DNA of 6,199 nucleotides from JBBDIP01 sp964602455 (GCA_964602455.1 CAZRRG010000110.1:1-6199), one strand, 5' to 3'. Positions 1-5,609 are shown, counted from the stretch's first letter. Notes: generated by a model not told the origin, from the letters alone. Translations and numbers: made by a program.

Positions 1-14
1 GTCCCGGGTTCCTG

Positions 15-353
15 CTAGGAGATCCGGCTGCCATTGGCAACGGCCCTGTCGACGGTCAACAAGGCCAGGTTCTCCCCGTCCTTAGCGGCGAGAAGCATAC
101 CGTTGGATTCAAGACCCCGTATGACCGCCGGCTTCAGGTTGTGGACGACGATGATCTTCTTCCCCACCAGTTCTTCGGGGGTGTAGTACATGGCTACTCC
201 GGCAAGAATCTGCCTTGTCTCATCCCCGAAACTTATCTGCAGGCGGAGGAGTTTGTCGGCGCCCTGGATCCTCTCGCAAGAAAGAACCTCGGCAACTCTG
301 AGGTCAATCTGCTTGAACTGGTCTATGGTAATGACGTTGTCCTGACTTTCCAA
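15..353 (-). CDS. metG: Free-standing MetRS C-terminal-type tRNA-binding protein (MetRS beta / Trbp111-like)
   Basis: A 112-residue protein consisting almost only of the OB-fold tRNA-binding domain found at the C-terminus of many methionyl-tRNA synthetases and as free proteins (MetRS beta, Trbp111, CsaA). Visible family motifs are ITIDQF (8-13), DLRVAEV (17-23), GADKLLRLQI (31-40), YTPEELVGKKIIVVHNLKP (57-75) and SNGMLLAA (83-90). The family binds tRNA nonspecifically and forms dimers, helping a synthetase hold its tRNA in the cytoplasm. The start is TTG at 353-351, chosen because GGAGGG (361-366) sits 7 bases upstream and because no MetRS catalytic domain is encoded upstream, where divergent abrB lies. 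Full MetRS is over 600 residues, so the catalytic part must be elsewhere. Position and strand match metS in Bacillus. The stop is TAG; only 14 bases remain before the window edge. The domain call is firm. Whether it pairs with MetRS is inference. Confidence 0.87.
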   Translation of the reverse strand: MESQDNVITIDQFKQIDLRVAEVLSCERIQGADKLLRLQISFGDETRQILAGVAMYYTPEELVGKKIIVVHNLKPAVIRGLESNGMLLAAKDGENLALLTVDRAVANGSRIS

Positions 354-360
354 GGATTAT

Positions 361-366
361 CCCTCC
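361..366 (-). promoter_or_regulatory. Ribosome binding site deciding the TTG start of the MetRS beta-type gene
   Basis: On the minus strand this reads GGAGGG, 7 bases before TTG at 353. It supports a non-ATG start and a truly free-standing 112-residue product instead of a fragment of a longer synthetase. Confidence 0.75.
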
Positions 367-384
367 AGATTCACCAAAGCCCGC

Positions 385-439
385 GGTGACCGGTCTATAG
401 ATCACCTGATGCATAGCATAGGGGCTTGTATTATAATAC
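385..439 (-). repeat. Inverted repeats in the leader of the MetRS beta-type gene
   Basis: Two inverted repeats lie between the candidate promoter and the start codon. One has arms GGTGA (385-389) and TCACC (402-406), with the palindrome TCTATAGA (394-401) between them. The other is the perfect 12-bp palindrome GTATTATAATAC (428-439), which carries TATAAT on both strands. They could be RNA hairpins, a protein site or a -10 element. No well-placed -35 was found for either strand of the second palindrome, so its role is open. Confidence 0.4.
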
Positions 440-479
440 TTTCCGTTCAAGACCCCGGCCGCGCAGGATGCCTTGCGCA

Positions 480-488
480 ATTTTAGCA
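480..488 (-). promoter_or_regulatory. Candidate extended -10 promoter for the MetRS beta-type gene
   Basis: The minus strand reads TGC-TAAAAT, an extended -10 (TGn) followed by a hexamer matching TATAAT at 5 of 6 positions. The -35 zone is weak (TTTCTT at 503-508), as is common with extended -10 promoters. It would give a leader of roughly 120 bases. This is a sequence match only. Confidence 0.33.
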
Positions 489-510
489 CTTTCCACCTGT
501 ATAAGAAAGA

Positions 511-523
511 ATCGGACTCCGAT
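511..523. repeat. Perfect 6+1+6 inverted repeat in the abrB upstream region
   Basis: ATCGGA-C-TCCGAT lies about 30 bases upstream of the candidate abrB -35 and also upstream of the candidate minus-strand promoter. A dyad between two divergent promoters is a plausible operator. The DNA-binding protein is unknown. Confidence 0.4.
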
Positions 524-553
524 CCAACTCCTACGAAATCTGTCGAAAGTCGC

Positions 554-582
554 TTGACGATTTCTGGTACATCTGGTATCTA
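554..582 (+). promoter_or_regulatory. Candidate sigma-A promoter for abrB
   Basis: TTGACG at 554-559 (5 of 6 to consensus), a 17-base spacer, and TATCTA at 577-582 preceded by an extended -10 TGG (574-576). The -10 itself matches only 3 of 6. A direct repeat TCTGGTA (563-569 and 572-578) overlaps the spacer and -10 and could be a regulator site. The start codon lies about 60 bases downstream. Confidence 0.45.
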
Positions 583-640
583 TTCTGTGATCCCTTAGCG
601 GAACATGGAGAGAGACAGAAGCAGGAGGTGACGTACCGGC

Positions 641-892
641 ATGATGAAATCGACGGGTGTTGTAAGGAAAGTTGATGAACTGGGTAGAGTGGTCATCCCG
701 ATCGAACTGCGCAGGACGCTCGATATTGGAGAGAAGGACTCTCTCGAGATTTATGTGGACGGCGAGAGCATAATCCTCAAGAAGTACGAGCCCGCGTGCG
801 TGTTCTGTGGGAACGCAGCAGATGTTGAAATGTACAAGGGCAAGAGAGTCTGCAAGCATTGTCTCGAGGAGCTAGGTCAGATCGCGAAGTAG
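641..892 (+). CDS. abrB: AbrB-family transition-state regulator with four-cysteine C-terminal tail
   Basis: An 83-residue DNA-binding regulator. Residues 2-49 are nearly identical to the classic AbrB N-terminal swapped-hairpin domain (MKSTGVVRKVDELGRVVIP, IELRRTLDIGEKD, LEIYVD, IILKKY), which dimerises and binds AT-rich promoter DNA. The C-terminus differs from B. subtilis AbrB: CVFC (53-56) and CKHC (71-74) form a Cys4 set fitting a small zinc ribbon, an arrangement I associate with clostridial AbrB homologues. The full SD AGGAGGTGA (623-631) lies 9 bases before the first ATG; a second ATG follows directly, so the start is uncertain by one codon. The gene is monocistronic, divergent from the MetRS beta-type gene and convergent with the ricT operon, as in Bacillus. 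AbrB commonly represses its own promoter, so autoregulation is likely but not shown. Confidence 0.95.
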   Translation: MMKSTGVVRKVDELGRVVIPIELRRTLDIGEKDSLEIYVDGESIILKKYEPACVFCGNAADVEMYKGKRVCKHCLEELGQIAK

Positions 893-939
893 GTAGAGTA
901 TCGGGAAGTGCCCTGTAAATAGCGCCCTGACAATATTGA

Positions 940-962
940 GGGAGGCTGAGAACCAGCCTCCC
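940..962. terminator. Hairpin terminator between convergent abrB and ricT
   Basis: A perfect 9-bp GC-rich stem, GGGAGGCTG (940-948) and CAGCCTCCC (954-962), with a 5-base loop. On the plus strand it is followed by GTTGGTTT, a modest T-rich run fitting abrB. On the minus strand the run after the stem is poorer in T. It sits 47 bases past abrB and 57 bases past ricT and may serve both. Confidence 0.75.
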
Positions 963-972
963 GTTGGTTTAC

Positions 973-994
973 CTTGCCACTATCTTGCCACTAT
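973..994. repeat. Perfect 11-bp tandem duplication
   Basis: CTTGCCACTAT occurs twice head to tail (973-983 and 984-994) in the gap between the hairpin and the ricT stop codon. It is probably a local slippage duplication. Confidence 0.85.
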
Positions 995-1019
995 GCCGGT
1001 CCCAGTGACCGCGACGTAT

Positions 1020-1820
1020 CTACCCCCGCTTGGGCGGGTCCTGACAGCCATCGGGAGGTTCCTTTTCAACTCCCTCTTCCACAAGGGGTTCCTCTGTCAG
1101 TTGCTCGCCTGGGTCTTCGGTCAGAAGCTCGGCTTCCTTCGCAGCGTCCCGGGTCTCTTCTTTGGCCCCTTCTTTGGCATCCTCATAGTGGTCGCACTCA
1201 AACCTGAGGCAGCATAGAAGCCGGCCGCATGTGCCCGAGATCTTTGTCGGGTTCAGGGAAAGGTTCTGATCTTTGGCCATCTTGATAGAGACCGGAAGGA
1301 AGTCGTTGAGAAAGGTCGCGCAGCAGAGCGGCCTTCCACACGGGCCTATGCCCTCGATCATCTTTGCCTGGTCCCGGACGCCTATCTGCCTCAACTCAAC
1401 CCTGGTGTGGAGAGCCCCGGCCAAGTCCTTAACCAGTTCCCGGAAGTCCACGCGGCCGTCGGCGGTGAAGTACAGCACCACTCTGGACCCGTCAAATGTG
1501 TACTCTGCGTCCACCAGGTGCATTTCCAGGCCGTGGTCCGCGACCTTCTGCTTGGCGATCTCCATCGCCTCGACGACCTTCTTCTTGTTGTTCTCCTCGA
1601 CAACCAGGTCCTCGGGAGTAGCGACCCTCAAGACCCGCTTGAGCGGCGTGACAAGCCTGTCCTCCGCCACTTCCTTGGGCCCCATTGTAACGGTACCCAT
1701 CTCGATCCCGCGGACTGTCTCCACCAATACATGATCGCCCTGCTTGATGGCCAGCTCGCTCGGATCGAAGTAGTACACTTTCCCTCTATCTTTAAACCTG
1801 ACACCCACTACTATCGCCAT
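1020..1820 (-). CDS. ricT: RicT (YaaT), PSP1-domain iron-sulfur protein
   Basis: A 266-residue PSP1-family protein. In Bacillus, RicT with RicA and RicF forms a complex carrying [4Fe-4S] clusters that tunes RNase Y mRNA processing and is needed for sporulation, competence and biofilm formation. The N-terminal part (1-60) starts MAIVVGVRFKDRGKVYYFDP; the PSP1 core holds DHGLEMHLVDAEYTFDG (95-111) and YFTADGRVDFRELV (117-130). The family cysteines are present: C161, C166 and C167 in GPCGRPLCC, then C198, C203 and C204 in GTCGRLLCC, and C209. From about residue 210 the tail is acidic and Lys/Glu-rich and looks disordered. An in-frame GTG at 1844 would add 8 residues but has no SD. The ATG at 1820 has AAGGAG six bases upstream and fits the family N-terminus. 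The ATG lies 1 base after the holB stop. No ricA or ricF is in view. Confidence 0.94.
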   Translation of the reverse strand: MAIVVGVRFKDRGKVYYFDPSELAIKQGDHVLVETVRGIEMGTVTMGPKEVAEDRLVTPLKRVLRVATPEDLVVEENNKKKVVEAMEIAKQKVADHGLEMHLVDAEYTFDGSRVVLYFTADGRVDFRELVKDLAGALHTRVELRQIGVRDQAKMIEGIGPCGRPLCCATFLNDFLPVSIKMAKDQNLSLNPTKISGTCGRLLCCLRFECDHYEDAKEGAKEETRDAAKEAELLTEDPGEQLTEEPLVEEGVEKEPPDGCQDPPKRG

Positions 1821-1821
1821 A

Positions 1822-2802
1822 TCAGTCTCCTTCTTGGCGCGCACGCTGAAGGTCCATAATAAGCGCCGAAAACGTAAGGAACGGGTTAACAGACCTCTTT
1901 AGCCTGCTCTTTGCTTGCCTGATAGCTTCGATCGACCGGTAAAGGGACTCTACCTGGCGGCGTTCCGCGGAACTGAGTCCACCTTCCATCGACGCGGTCG
2001 CTGCCCGAAGCCTTCTCACTAATTCTATCTCCAGGTCAGTCACCACATCCACACGGCGGGCCGGATCCGCCTTCGCGTACTTCTGCGCCAGCTCAACCGG
2101 AGAACCCCGGGTGATCTCGGCAAGAAGCTTCTCGCCTTGGTCTTCGCCACTGCGGGACAGGATCCGCAGCGCTCGCTCAGGGTCACCGTCTGCATGAGGC
2201 GCGACGCTCTCGGCATCCTCCCTGCTCACGCCGTGGCATGAGATCAAGAGGTCCACAAGGGCGTGGGACGGTAGCTTGCGGAAGGGTACCGTCTGGCAGC
2301 GAGAAACGATAGTATCGGGAATCGACCGGACGTTGGTCGCAGTGAGGACGAACGTAACGTAAGCCGGCGGCTCCTCCAGCACCTTCAGGAGGGCGTTGGA
2401 TGCCTCGATCGTCATGTCCTCCGCGTCCTTGACGATAAACACCTTTCGGGCGGAGTGATACGGCCGCGCCAGCGCTTCCTTGAGCATCTCGTGAGAGGCC
2501 TTGATCTTGATGGTATTGCCTTCCTTGGCTATCTCGACGAGATCCGGATGGCCATGATTCGACACGGCTCGACATGACCAGCACTTACCGCACGCCTCGC
2601 CCGTGGATACAGGTTCGCCTGAGTCGCAGAGCAGAGCCTGGGCAAAGCGGAGCGCCAGCGCCTCTTTAGGAGCGCCCGACGGGCCCTTTAGAAGATAGGC
2701 GTTGGCGATCCGGCCCGACCTGACAGCAGAACGGAGGATACCTGCGGCGATGTGATTCCCCCGCAGGTACAAGTCGCTTTCAAGCGGAGAGAGGTCAGCC
2801 AT
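1822..2802 (-). CDS. holB: DNA polymerase III delta prime subunit (clamp loader)
   Basis: A 326-residue AAA+ protein of the clamp-loader complex, which works with DnaX and HolA to load the beta clamp on primed DNA. Visible parts: a P-loop region YLLKGPSGAPKEALAL (36-51) that is degenerate (P45 for the usual Gly, E47 for Ser/Thr); zinc-module cysteines C59, C71, C74 and C77; VFIVKDAEDM (121-130) in the Walker B position; ASNALLKVLEEPP (134-146); TATN (154-157) and the SRC motif (167-169) that supplies the arginine finger in this family. A C-terminal helical domain follows. Delta prime subunits need not bind ATP, so the P-loop decay is compatible with function. The ATG directly abuts the darA stop (TAG-ATG) with no strong SD, so translation is probably coupled to darA. 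In Bacillus, yaaR lies between yaaQ and holB; it is absent here. Confidence 0.93.
   Translation of the reverse strand: MADLSPLESDLYLRGNHIAAGILRSAVRSGRIANAYLLKGPSGAPKEALALRFAQALLCDSGEPVSTGEACGKCWSCRAVSNHGHPDLVEIAKEGNTIKIKASHEMLKEALARPYHSARKVFIVKDAEDMTIEASNALLKVLEEPPAYVTFVLTATNVRSIPDTIVSRCQTVPFRKLPSHALVDLLISCHGVSREDAESVAPHADGDPERALRILSRSGEDQGEKLLAEITRGSPVELAQKYAKADPARRVDVVTDLEIELVRRLRAATASMEGGLSSAERRQVESLYRSIEAIRQAKSRLKRSVNPFLTFSALIMDLQRARQEGD
1827..1832 (-). promoter_or_regulatory. Ribosome binding site deciding the ricT start
   Basis: AAGGAG on the minus strand, 6 bases before ATG 1820. It lies inside the last codons of holB, and the holB TGA falls in the spacer, a typical translational-coupling layout. 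It favours ATG 1820 over GTG 1844. Confidence 0.75.
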
Positions 2803-3129
2803 CTAGATCTTCAGGAATCTCTCCACTGGGAGGATGAAGACGGTCGCGCCGCCCACCACGACTCCCACCGGGTAGGGTACATAGGACTCGCCAGGGCCGA
2901 CCGGGGTAACCGGGGTGACCAGCTGCTCCCGTGCCCTGCACGTCTTCTTGACTACATCCAGGACCTTATCGACATCGGCCTCGTCGACGCCGGAAAGCAC
3001 CGTAGAGTTGCCTTCTCGGAGAAAGCCGCCTGTGGACGCCAGTTTTGTAGCGCTGTAACCGCTCCTTATCAGGTTCTCTACCAAACGCGGGGCGTCCTTA
3101 TCCTGGACAACCGCGATAATCAATTTCAT
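2803..3129 (-). CDS. darA: Cyclic-di-AMP receptor DarA / PstA-like (YaaQ)
   Basis: A 108-residue PII-like trimeric signal receptor that binds the second messenger cyclic-di-AMP. The binding-loop signature ATKLASTGGFLREGNSTVLSGV (27-48) is almost identical to characterised DarA/PstA proteins, including T28, G35, F36 and N41, which fit the known ligand contacts. Further family features are MKLIIAVVQD at the start, REQLVTPVTP (67-76), YVPYPV (83-88) and VGGATVFILPVERF (92-105). Length is normal. The start overlaps the tmk stop as ATGA (4 bases), with a strong SD (GGAGGG, 3137-3142) 7 bases upstream. Its downstream partner is not firmly established in the family; its place between tmk and holB is conserved in Bacillota. 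Confidence 0.95.
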   Translation of the reverse strand: MKLIIAVVQDKDAPRLVENLIRSGYSATKLASTGGFLREGNSTVLSGVDEADVDKVLDVVKKTCRAREQLVTPVTPVGPGESYVPYPVGVVVGGATVFILPVERFLKI

Positions 3130-3767
3130 GGAGTTTCCCTCCTCTTATATCCCAGCACCCTCTTAACCTCGGCCATGGCCGCCCTGAAAACCTCTTCCTT
3201 AGACAGGGTGCCGTCAATCATTTTGATCCGACCAGGATACAGCAATTGGAGTTCCCGGTAGCCCTGCCGGACCTTGGCGTGATACGAGTCGTCGCGGAGC
3301 TCGATCTTATCTTTGTGCTTGGGGGCAAGTCTTTCACGAAAGACTTCCGGATCGCATACATCGAACACCAAGGTGAGATCGGGGACCAAGCCCTCCGTAG
3401 CTATCTTGTTAATGTTTTCTATGTCTGGAATCGGAATCCCTCCTGCGTAACCCTGGTAGACGACGGAGGAATCCGTGAATCTTTCGACCAGCACTACCAT
3501 ACCTTCTCGCAAAGCGGGAGCGATGACCGACCGGACCAGCTCAGCCCGCGACGCGGCGTACATGAGGAACTCGGCCAGGGCGCCCCTCTCCGGGCCCTCG
3601 GGATCCAGAAGCATATTCCGGACCGTCTCCCCAAAGGGCGTTCCTCCCGGCTCCCTGGTCAACAAAACAGGAACTCCGGATTCCCGGAGTTCCCGTGCAA
3701 TAGCCTGTATCTGGGTGCTCTTACCCGAACCGTCGCAACCCTCGAATGTTATGAAGCATCCACGCAA
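3126..3767 (-). CDS. tmk: Thymidylate kinase (dTMP kinase)
   Basis: A 213-residue cytosolic P-loop kinase that converts dTMP to dTDP with ATP, an essential step in dTTP synthesis. Motifs: ITFEG then P-loop GCDGSGKST (10-18), TREPGGT (37-43), ERFTDSSVVYQG (95-106) in place of the usual D-R-Y/F/H motif, and a basic LID with KHKDKIELRDDSYHAKVRQGY (150-170). Two conservative swaps stand out: E95 for Asp of the DRY motif and K154 for the Arg usual in D-R-I-E. The start is TTG at 3767, chosen because MRGCFITFEG matches the family N-terminus. It overlaps the end of the decarboxylase gene by 19 bases, and its SD is weak (AAGG about 5 bases upstream), suggesting coupling. It is the second gene of the operon, in the same order as in Bacillus. 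Confidence 0.95.
   Translation of the reverse strand: MRGCFITFEGCDGSGKSTQIQAIARELRESGVPVLLTREPGGTPFGETVRNMLLDPEGPERGALAEFLMYAASRAELVRSVIAPALREGMVVLVERFTDSSVVYQGYAGGIPIPDIENINKIATEGLVPDLTLVFDVCDPEVFRERLAPKHKDKIELRDDSYHAKVRQGYRELQLLYPGRIKMIDGTLSKEEVFRAAMAEVKRVLGYKRRETP
3137..3142 (-). promoter_or_regulatory. Ribosome binding site of darA inside tmk
   Basis: GGAGGG on the minus strand, 7 bases before ATG 3129 and embedded in the last codons of tmk. With the ATGA overlap it gives darA strong initiation of its own. Confidence 0.65.
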
Positions 3768-5290
3768 AATACCTTCAGCTCTCCTTCGGTGCCGTGAACC
3801 CCTCGGCCAAGCAGGTTCAGGCCCGCCCTACGGGCGTGAAGGATGTATTCCACGACATCCTGGTCTATCCTCTCCCCGGGCGTCACAATGGGCGATCCGG
3901 GAGGATAGATGACCACGGTGTCGGCAGATATCTTGCCCAGAGACTCCTCGATCGGCAGGGGTCGAGCGCGGGAAAGGAATGCGTCCCGGACCAACATGAC
4001 TCTCTTGGGCCGCGGGACTTCCCGGGCCTTGCTAGGCGCCGCTTCCTGCGCGCCCTGTGCCTCTGTACCTGTCTTTGCGTACTTCTCCGAAAGCTCCTTG
4101 AAGGCTCTCTCCACCGCGTCGATGTCGGCATCGCCATGGGCTCCCGAAACCAAGAGGAGAATGTAGCCCGGACCAGTCATCTCAGGAACGACCTTGCACT
4201 TCTGCACCAGGAACTTGGCTGCCGCCGGCCCGTTAACGGACAGGTTCAGGTTGACAAGCAACTTCGACGGATCGTGGAACAACCCGTGAGGAAGGGGCCG
4301 GTCGAACCCGGCCACCGAGATCCCGGGTATCCTCGCGAGCCTCTTCGCGAGCTCTATGGCGACCTTGGTGCCGTGGTCGATCCACGCGCCGTCTTCCCTC
4401 TCCAACACCTCGATGGCCTGTTCCATGGATGCCATCAGGATGTAGGACGGGGACGTTGTCTGCACAGCGCGAAGCGCTTCCTCAACCGCAAGTTCAATGC
4501 CAGGGAACCTCTTCTCGGCGTCCACGCCCAGGTGCAGGAAGGCAGTCTGGGTAAAAGCAACTGTCGTTTTGTGGGCTCCGTGAATCACGAAGTCGGCCCC
4601 AGCCGCCAGCGCATCGGGCGGTAGTCCCTCTCCATTGGAGAAATGTGTCCCGTGGGCCTCGTCGACAATAAGGGCCATCCCGCGGGCATGGACTTCGCGA
4701 GCTATCTCAGACATGTCGGTGGCGAAGCCAGAGTAAGTTGGGTCAACTGTAAAGACCGCCTTCGGCTGCTCTTCGCCCGGCGGCAGAGAATCCAGAGCCT
4801 CCTTGAGCCTTTGCCACGTAAGCGGCAGATAGCCACCCAAAGCGGGGTCGAAGTCCGGCCAGACAAACACAGGCTCCAGTCCCGACATCGCCATAGCTGA
4901 AACCAGCGACTTGTGTACGTTTCGCGGCAGGATCAACCTGTTGCCGCCGAGAGCCATTTTGGTAGCGATGAGCGCCGCTTGTATGCCTGATGTCGCTCCA
5001 TTCACCAGGAAGTACGTGCGAGCCGAGCCAAACAGTTTCTCAGCCCTTGCCTCTGTAGCTCGGATGCATCCATCAGGATAGTGAAGATTGTCCAGACCCG
5101 GTGACTCTGTCATGTCGATGGCCCGGAGTTGGTCCAAGAGACTGGAAGCCCGCCTCGGTGTCAGAGACCGGGGAGTATAGTCGACTGGAAAGGCCCTGCG
5201 GCCTTTGTGGCCCGGCATGTGCATCCTAACCGGTTTGCGCGACGAATACTTGCACATTGCTTCGATAATGCTGCGAGTACCCCGTGACAT
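3749..5290 (-). CDS. yaaO: Orn/Lys/Arg decarboxylase family PLP enzyme (YaaO-like, group III)
   Basis: A 513-residue fold-type I PLP enzyme of the Bacillus YaaO/SpeA type, expected to decarboxylate a basic amino acid (arginine, lysine or ornithine) to the matching amine. Motifs in order: MHMPGHKG (23-30), DMTESPGLDNLHYPDG (59-74), the phosphate-binding turn NGATSG (97-102), NVHKS (124-128), DPTYSG (183-188), DEAHGTHFSNG (210-220; D210 pairs with the PLP nitrogen, H213 stacks on the ring) and HGAHKTTVAFTQTA (237-250) with K241 as the PLP lysine. A charged Ala/Glu-rich linker (about 403-427) leads to the C-terminal domain with YPPGSPIVTPGE (462-473), typical of this group. It is slightly longer than YaaO (about 480). 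The ATG at 5290 has only a weak SD. It is the first gene of the operon and overlaps tmk by 19 bases. The substrate cannot be assigned from sequence. Confidence 0.92.
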   Translation of the reverse strand: MSRGTRSIIEAMCKYSSRKPVRMHMPGHKGRRAFPVDYTPRSLTPRRASSLLDQLRAIDMTESPGLDNLHYPDGCIRATEARAEKLFGSARTYFLVNGATSGIQAALIATKMALGGNRLILPRNVHKSLVSAMAMSGLEPVFVWPDFDPALGGYLPLTWQRLKEALDSLPPGEEQPKAVFTVDPTYSGFATDMSEIAREVHARGMALIVDEAHGTHFSNGEGLPPDALAAGADFVIHGAHKTTVAFTQTAFLHLGVDAEKRFPGIELAVEEALRAVQTTSPSYILMASMEQAIEVLEREDGAWIDHGTKVAIELAKRLARIPGISVAGFDRPLPHGLFHDPSKLLVNLNLSVNGPAAAKFLVQKCKVVPEMTGPGYILLLVSGAHGDADIDAVERAFKELSEKYAKTGTEAQGAQEAAPSKAREVPRPKRVMLVRDAFLSRARPLPIEESLGKISADTVVIYPPGSPIVTPGERIDQDVVEYILHARRAGLNLLGRGVHGTEGELKVFCVDAS

Positions 5291-5323
5291 TCATCTGCCC
5301 GCCTTCTTGTTCTATTGCCAGCT

Positions 5324-5352
5324 TTATCCACAAGATCTGCCACTTATCCCCA
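5324..5352 (+). promoter_or_regulatory. Pair of DnaA boxes upstream of the decarboxylase-tmk-holB operon
   Basis: TTATCCACA at 5324-5332 is a perfect consensus DnaA box. TTATCCCCA at 5344-5352 differs at one position, has the same orientation and starts 20 bases away, about two helical turns. A weaker TTGTCAACA (5356-5364, two mismatches) follows. On the minus strand each of the first two is followed within 1 to 3 bases by TGGCA. The perfect box is 33 bases upstream of the decarboxylase ATG. DnaA control is inferred from motif and position only. Confidence 0.5.
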
Positions 5353-5362
5353 GACTTGTCAA
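5334..5362 (-). promoter_or_regulatory. Candidate promoter of the decarboxylase-tmk-darA-holB-ricT operon
   Basis: The minus strand has a perfect -35 TTGACA (5362-5357), a 17-base spacer and an extended -10 TG at the right place, but the -10 hexamer CAGATC (5339-5334) is poor. One DnaA-like box lies inside the spacer and the perfect one just downstream of the -10, so bound DnaA would compete with or contact polymerase. A weak -10 fits a promoter that needs help, but may also mean the true promoter is elsewhere. Confidence 0.35.
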
Positions 5363-5609
5363 CAGAACCTGCCCGGTCTGTCGCGCCATGTCACAGGCAG
5401 CTGGCTGGTAAACCAGGGAATACCCTAGCATGTTCAGGGGTCCATGTCGAATGTTTTTATTTGCCTCCGAGAATCTTTTGATAACTGCGGTGTCGTATCA
5501 GGAAGGGTGCTCCAAACGAGCCCGCGGAGGATCATCGACGATTGGTCGTGTATTTACCTGCAGCACCTTAAGGAACCTGTGATGTGCCTGGATTGGCTAG
5601 CCCTTCATG

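Noticed and set aside
379..391. A T-box-like string (minus strand GGTCACCGCGG) in the leader of the MetRS beta-type gene.
   Set aside because: The T-box signature is TGGNACCGCG; here there is one extra base and the first T is missing. I saw no Stem I with specifier loop and no terminator/antiterminator pair before the start codon.
431..859. A minus-strand open frame covering abrB and its upstream region.
   Set aside because: It is antisense to the unmistakable AbrB sequence, and its predicted protein matches nothing I know.
936..1217. A plus-strand open frame with a hydrophobic, membrane-like predicted product.
   Set aside because: It starts inside the terminator region and lies antisense to the Glu/Lys-rich RicT tail, whose reverse complement naturally reads as Phe/Leu/Pro. 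No SD was seen.
1821..1844. The 8-residue longer RicT starting at GTG 1844.
   Set aside because: No SD precedes that GTG, and the ATG at 1820 has a good SD and begins at the conserved family N-terminus.
1273..1859. Two overlapping plus-strand open frames opposite ricT.
   Set aside because: They are antisense to a well-supported gene with all its family motifs; the predicted proteins show no family features.
3246..4624. Long plus-strand open frames opposite tmk and the decarboxylase gene, one of 276 codons.
   Set aside because: They are shadows of GC-rich coding sequence. Their predicted proteins are rich in Arg, Gly and His without motifs, while the minus strand carries complete PLP-enzyme and kinase signatures.
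5324..5485. The DnaA boxes plus the nearby AT-rich stretch as a chromosomal origin.
   Set aside because: Only one perfect and one near-perfect box are present, no dnaA or dnaN gene is adjacent, and the AT-rich stretch is short. A regulatory site fits better.
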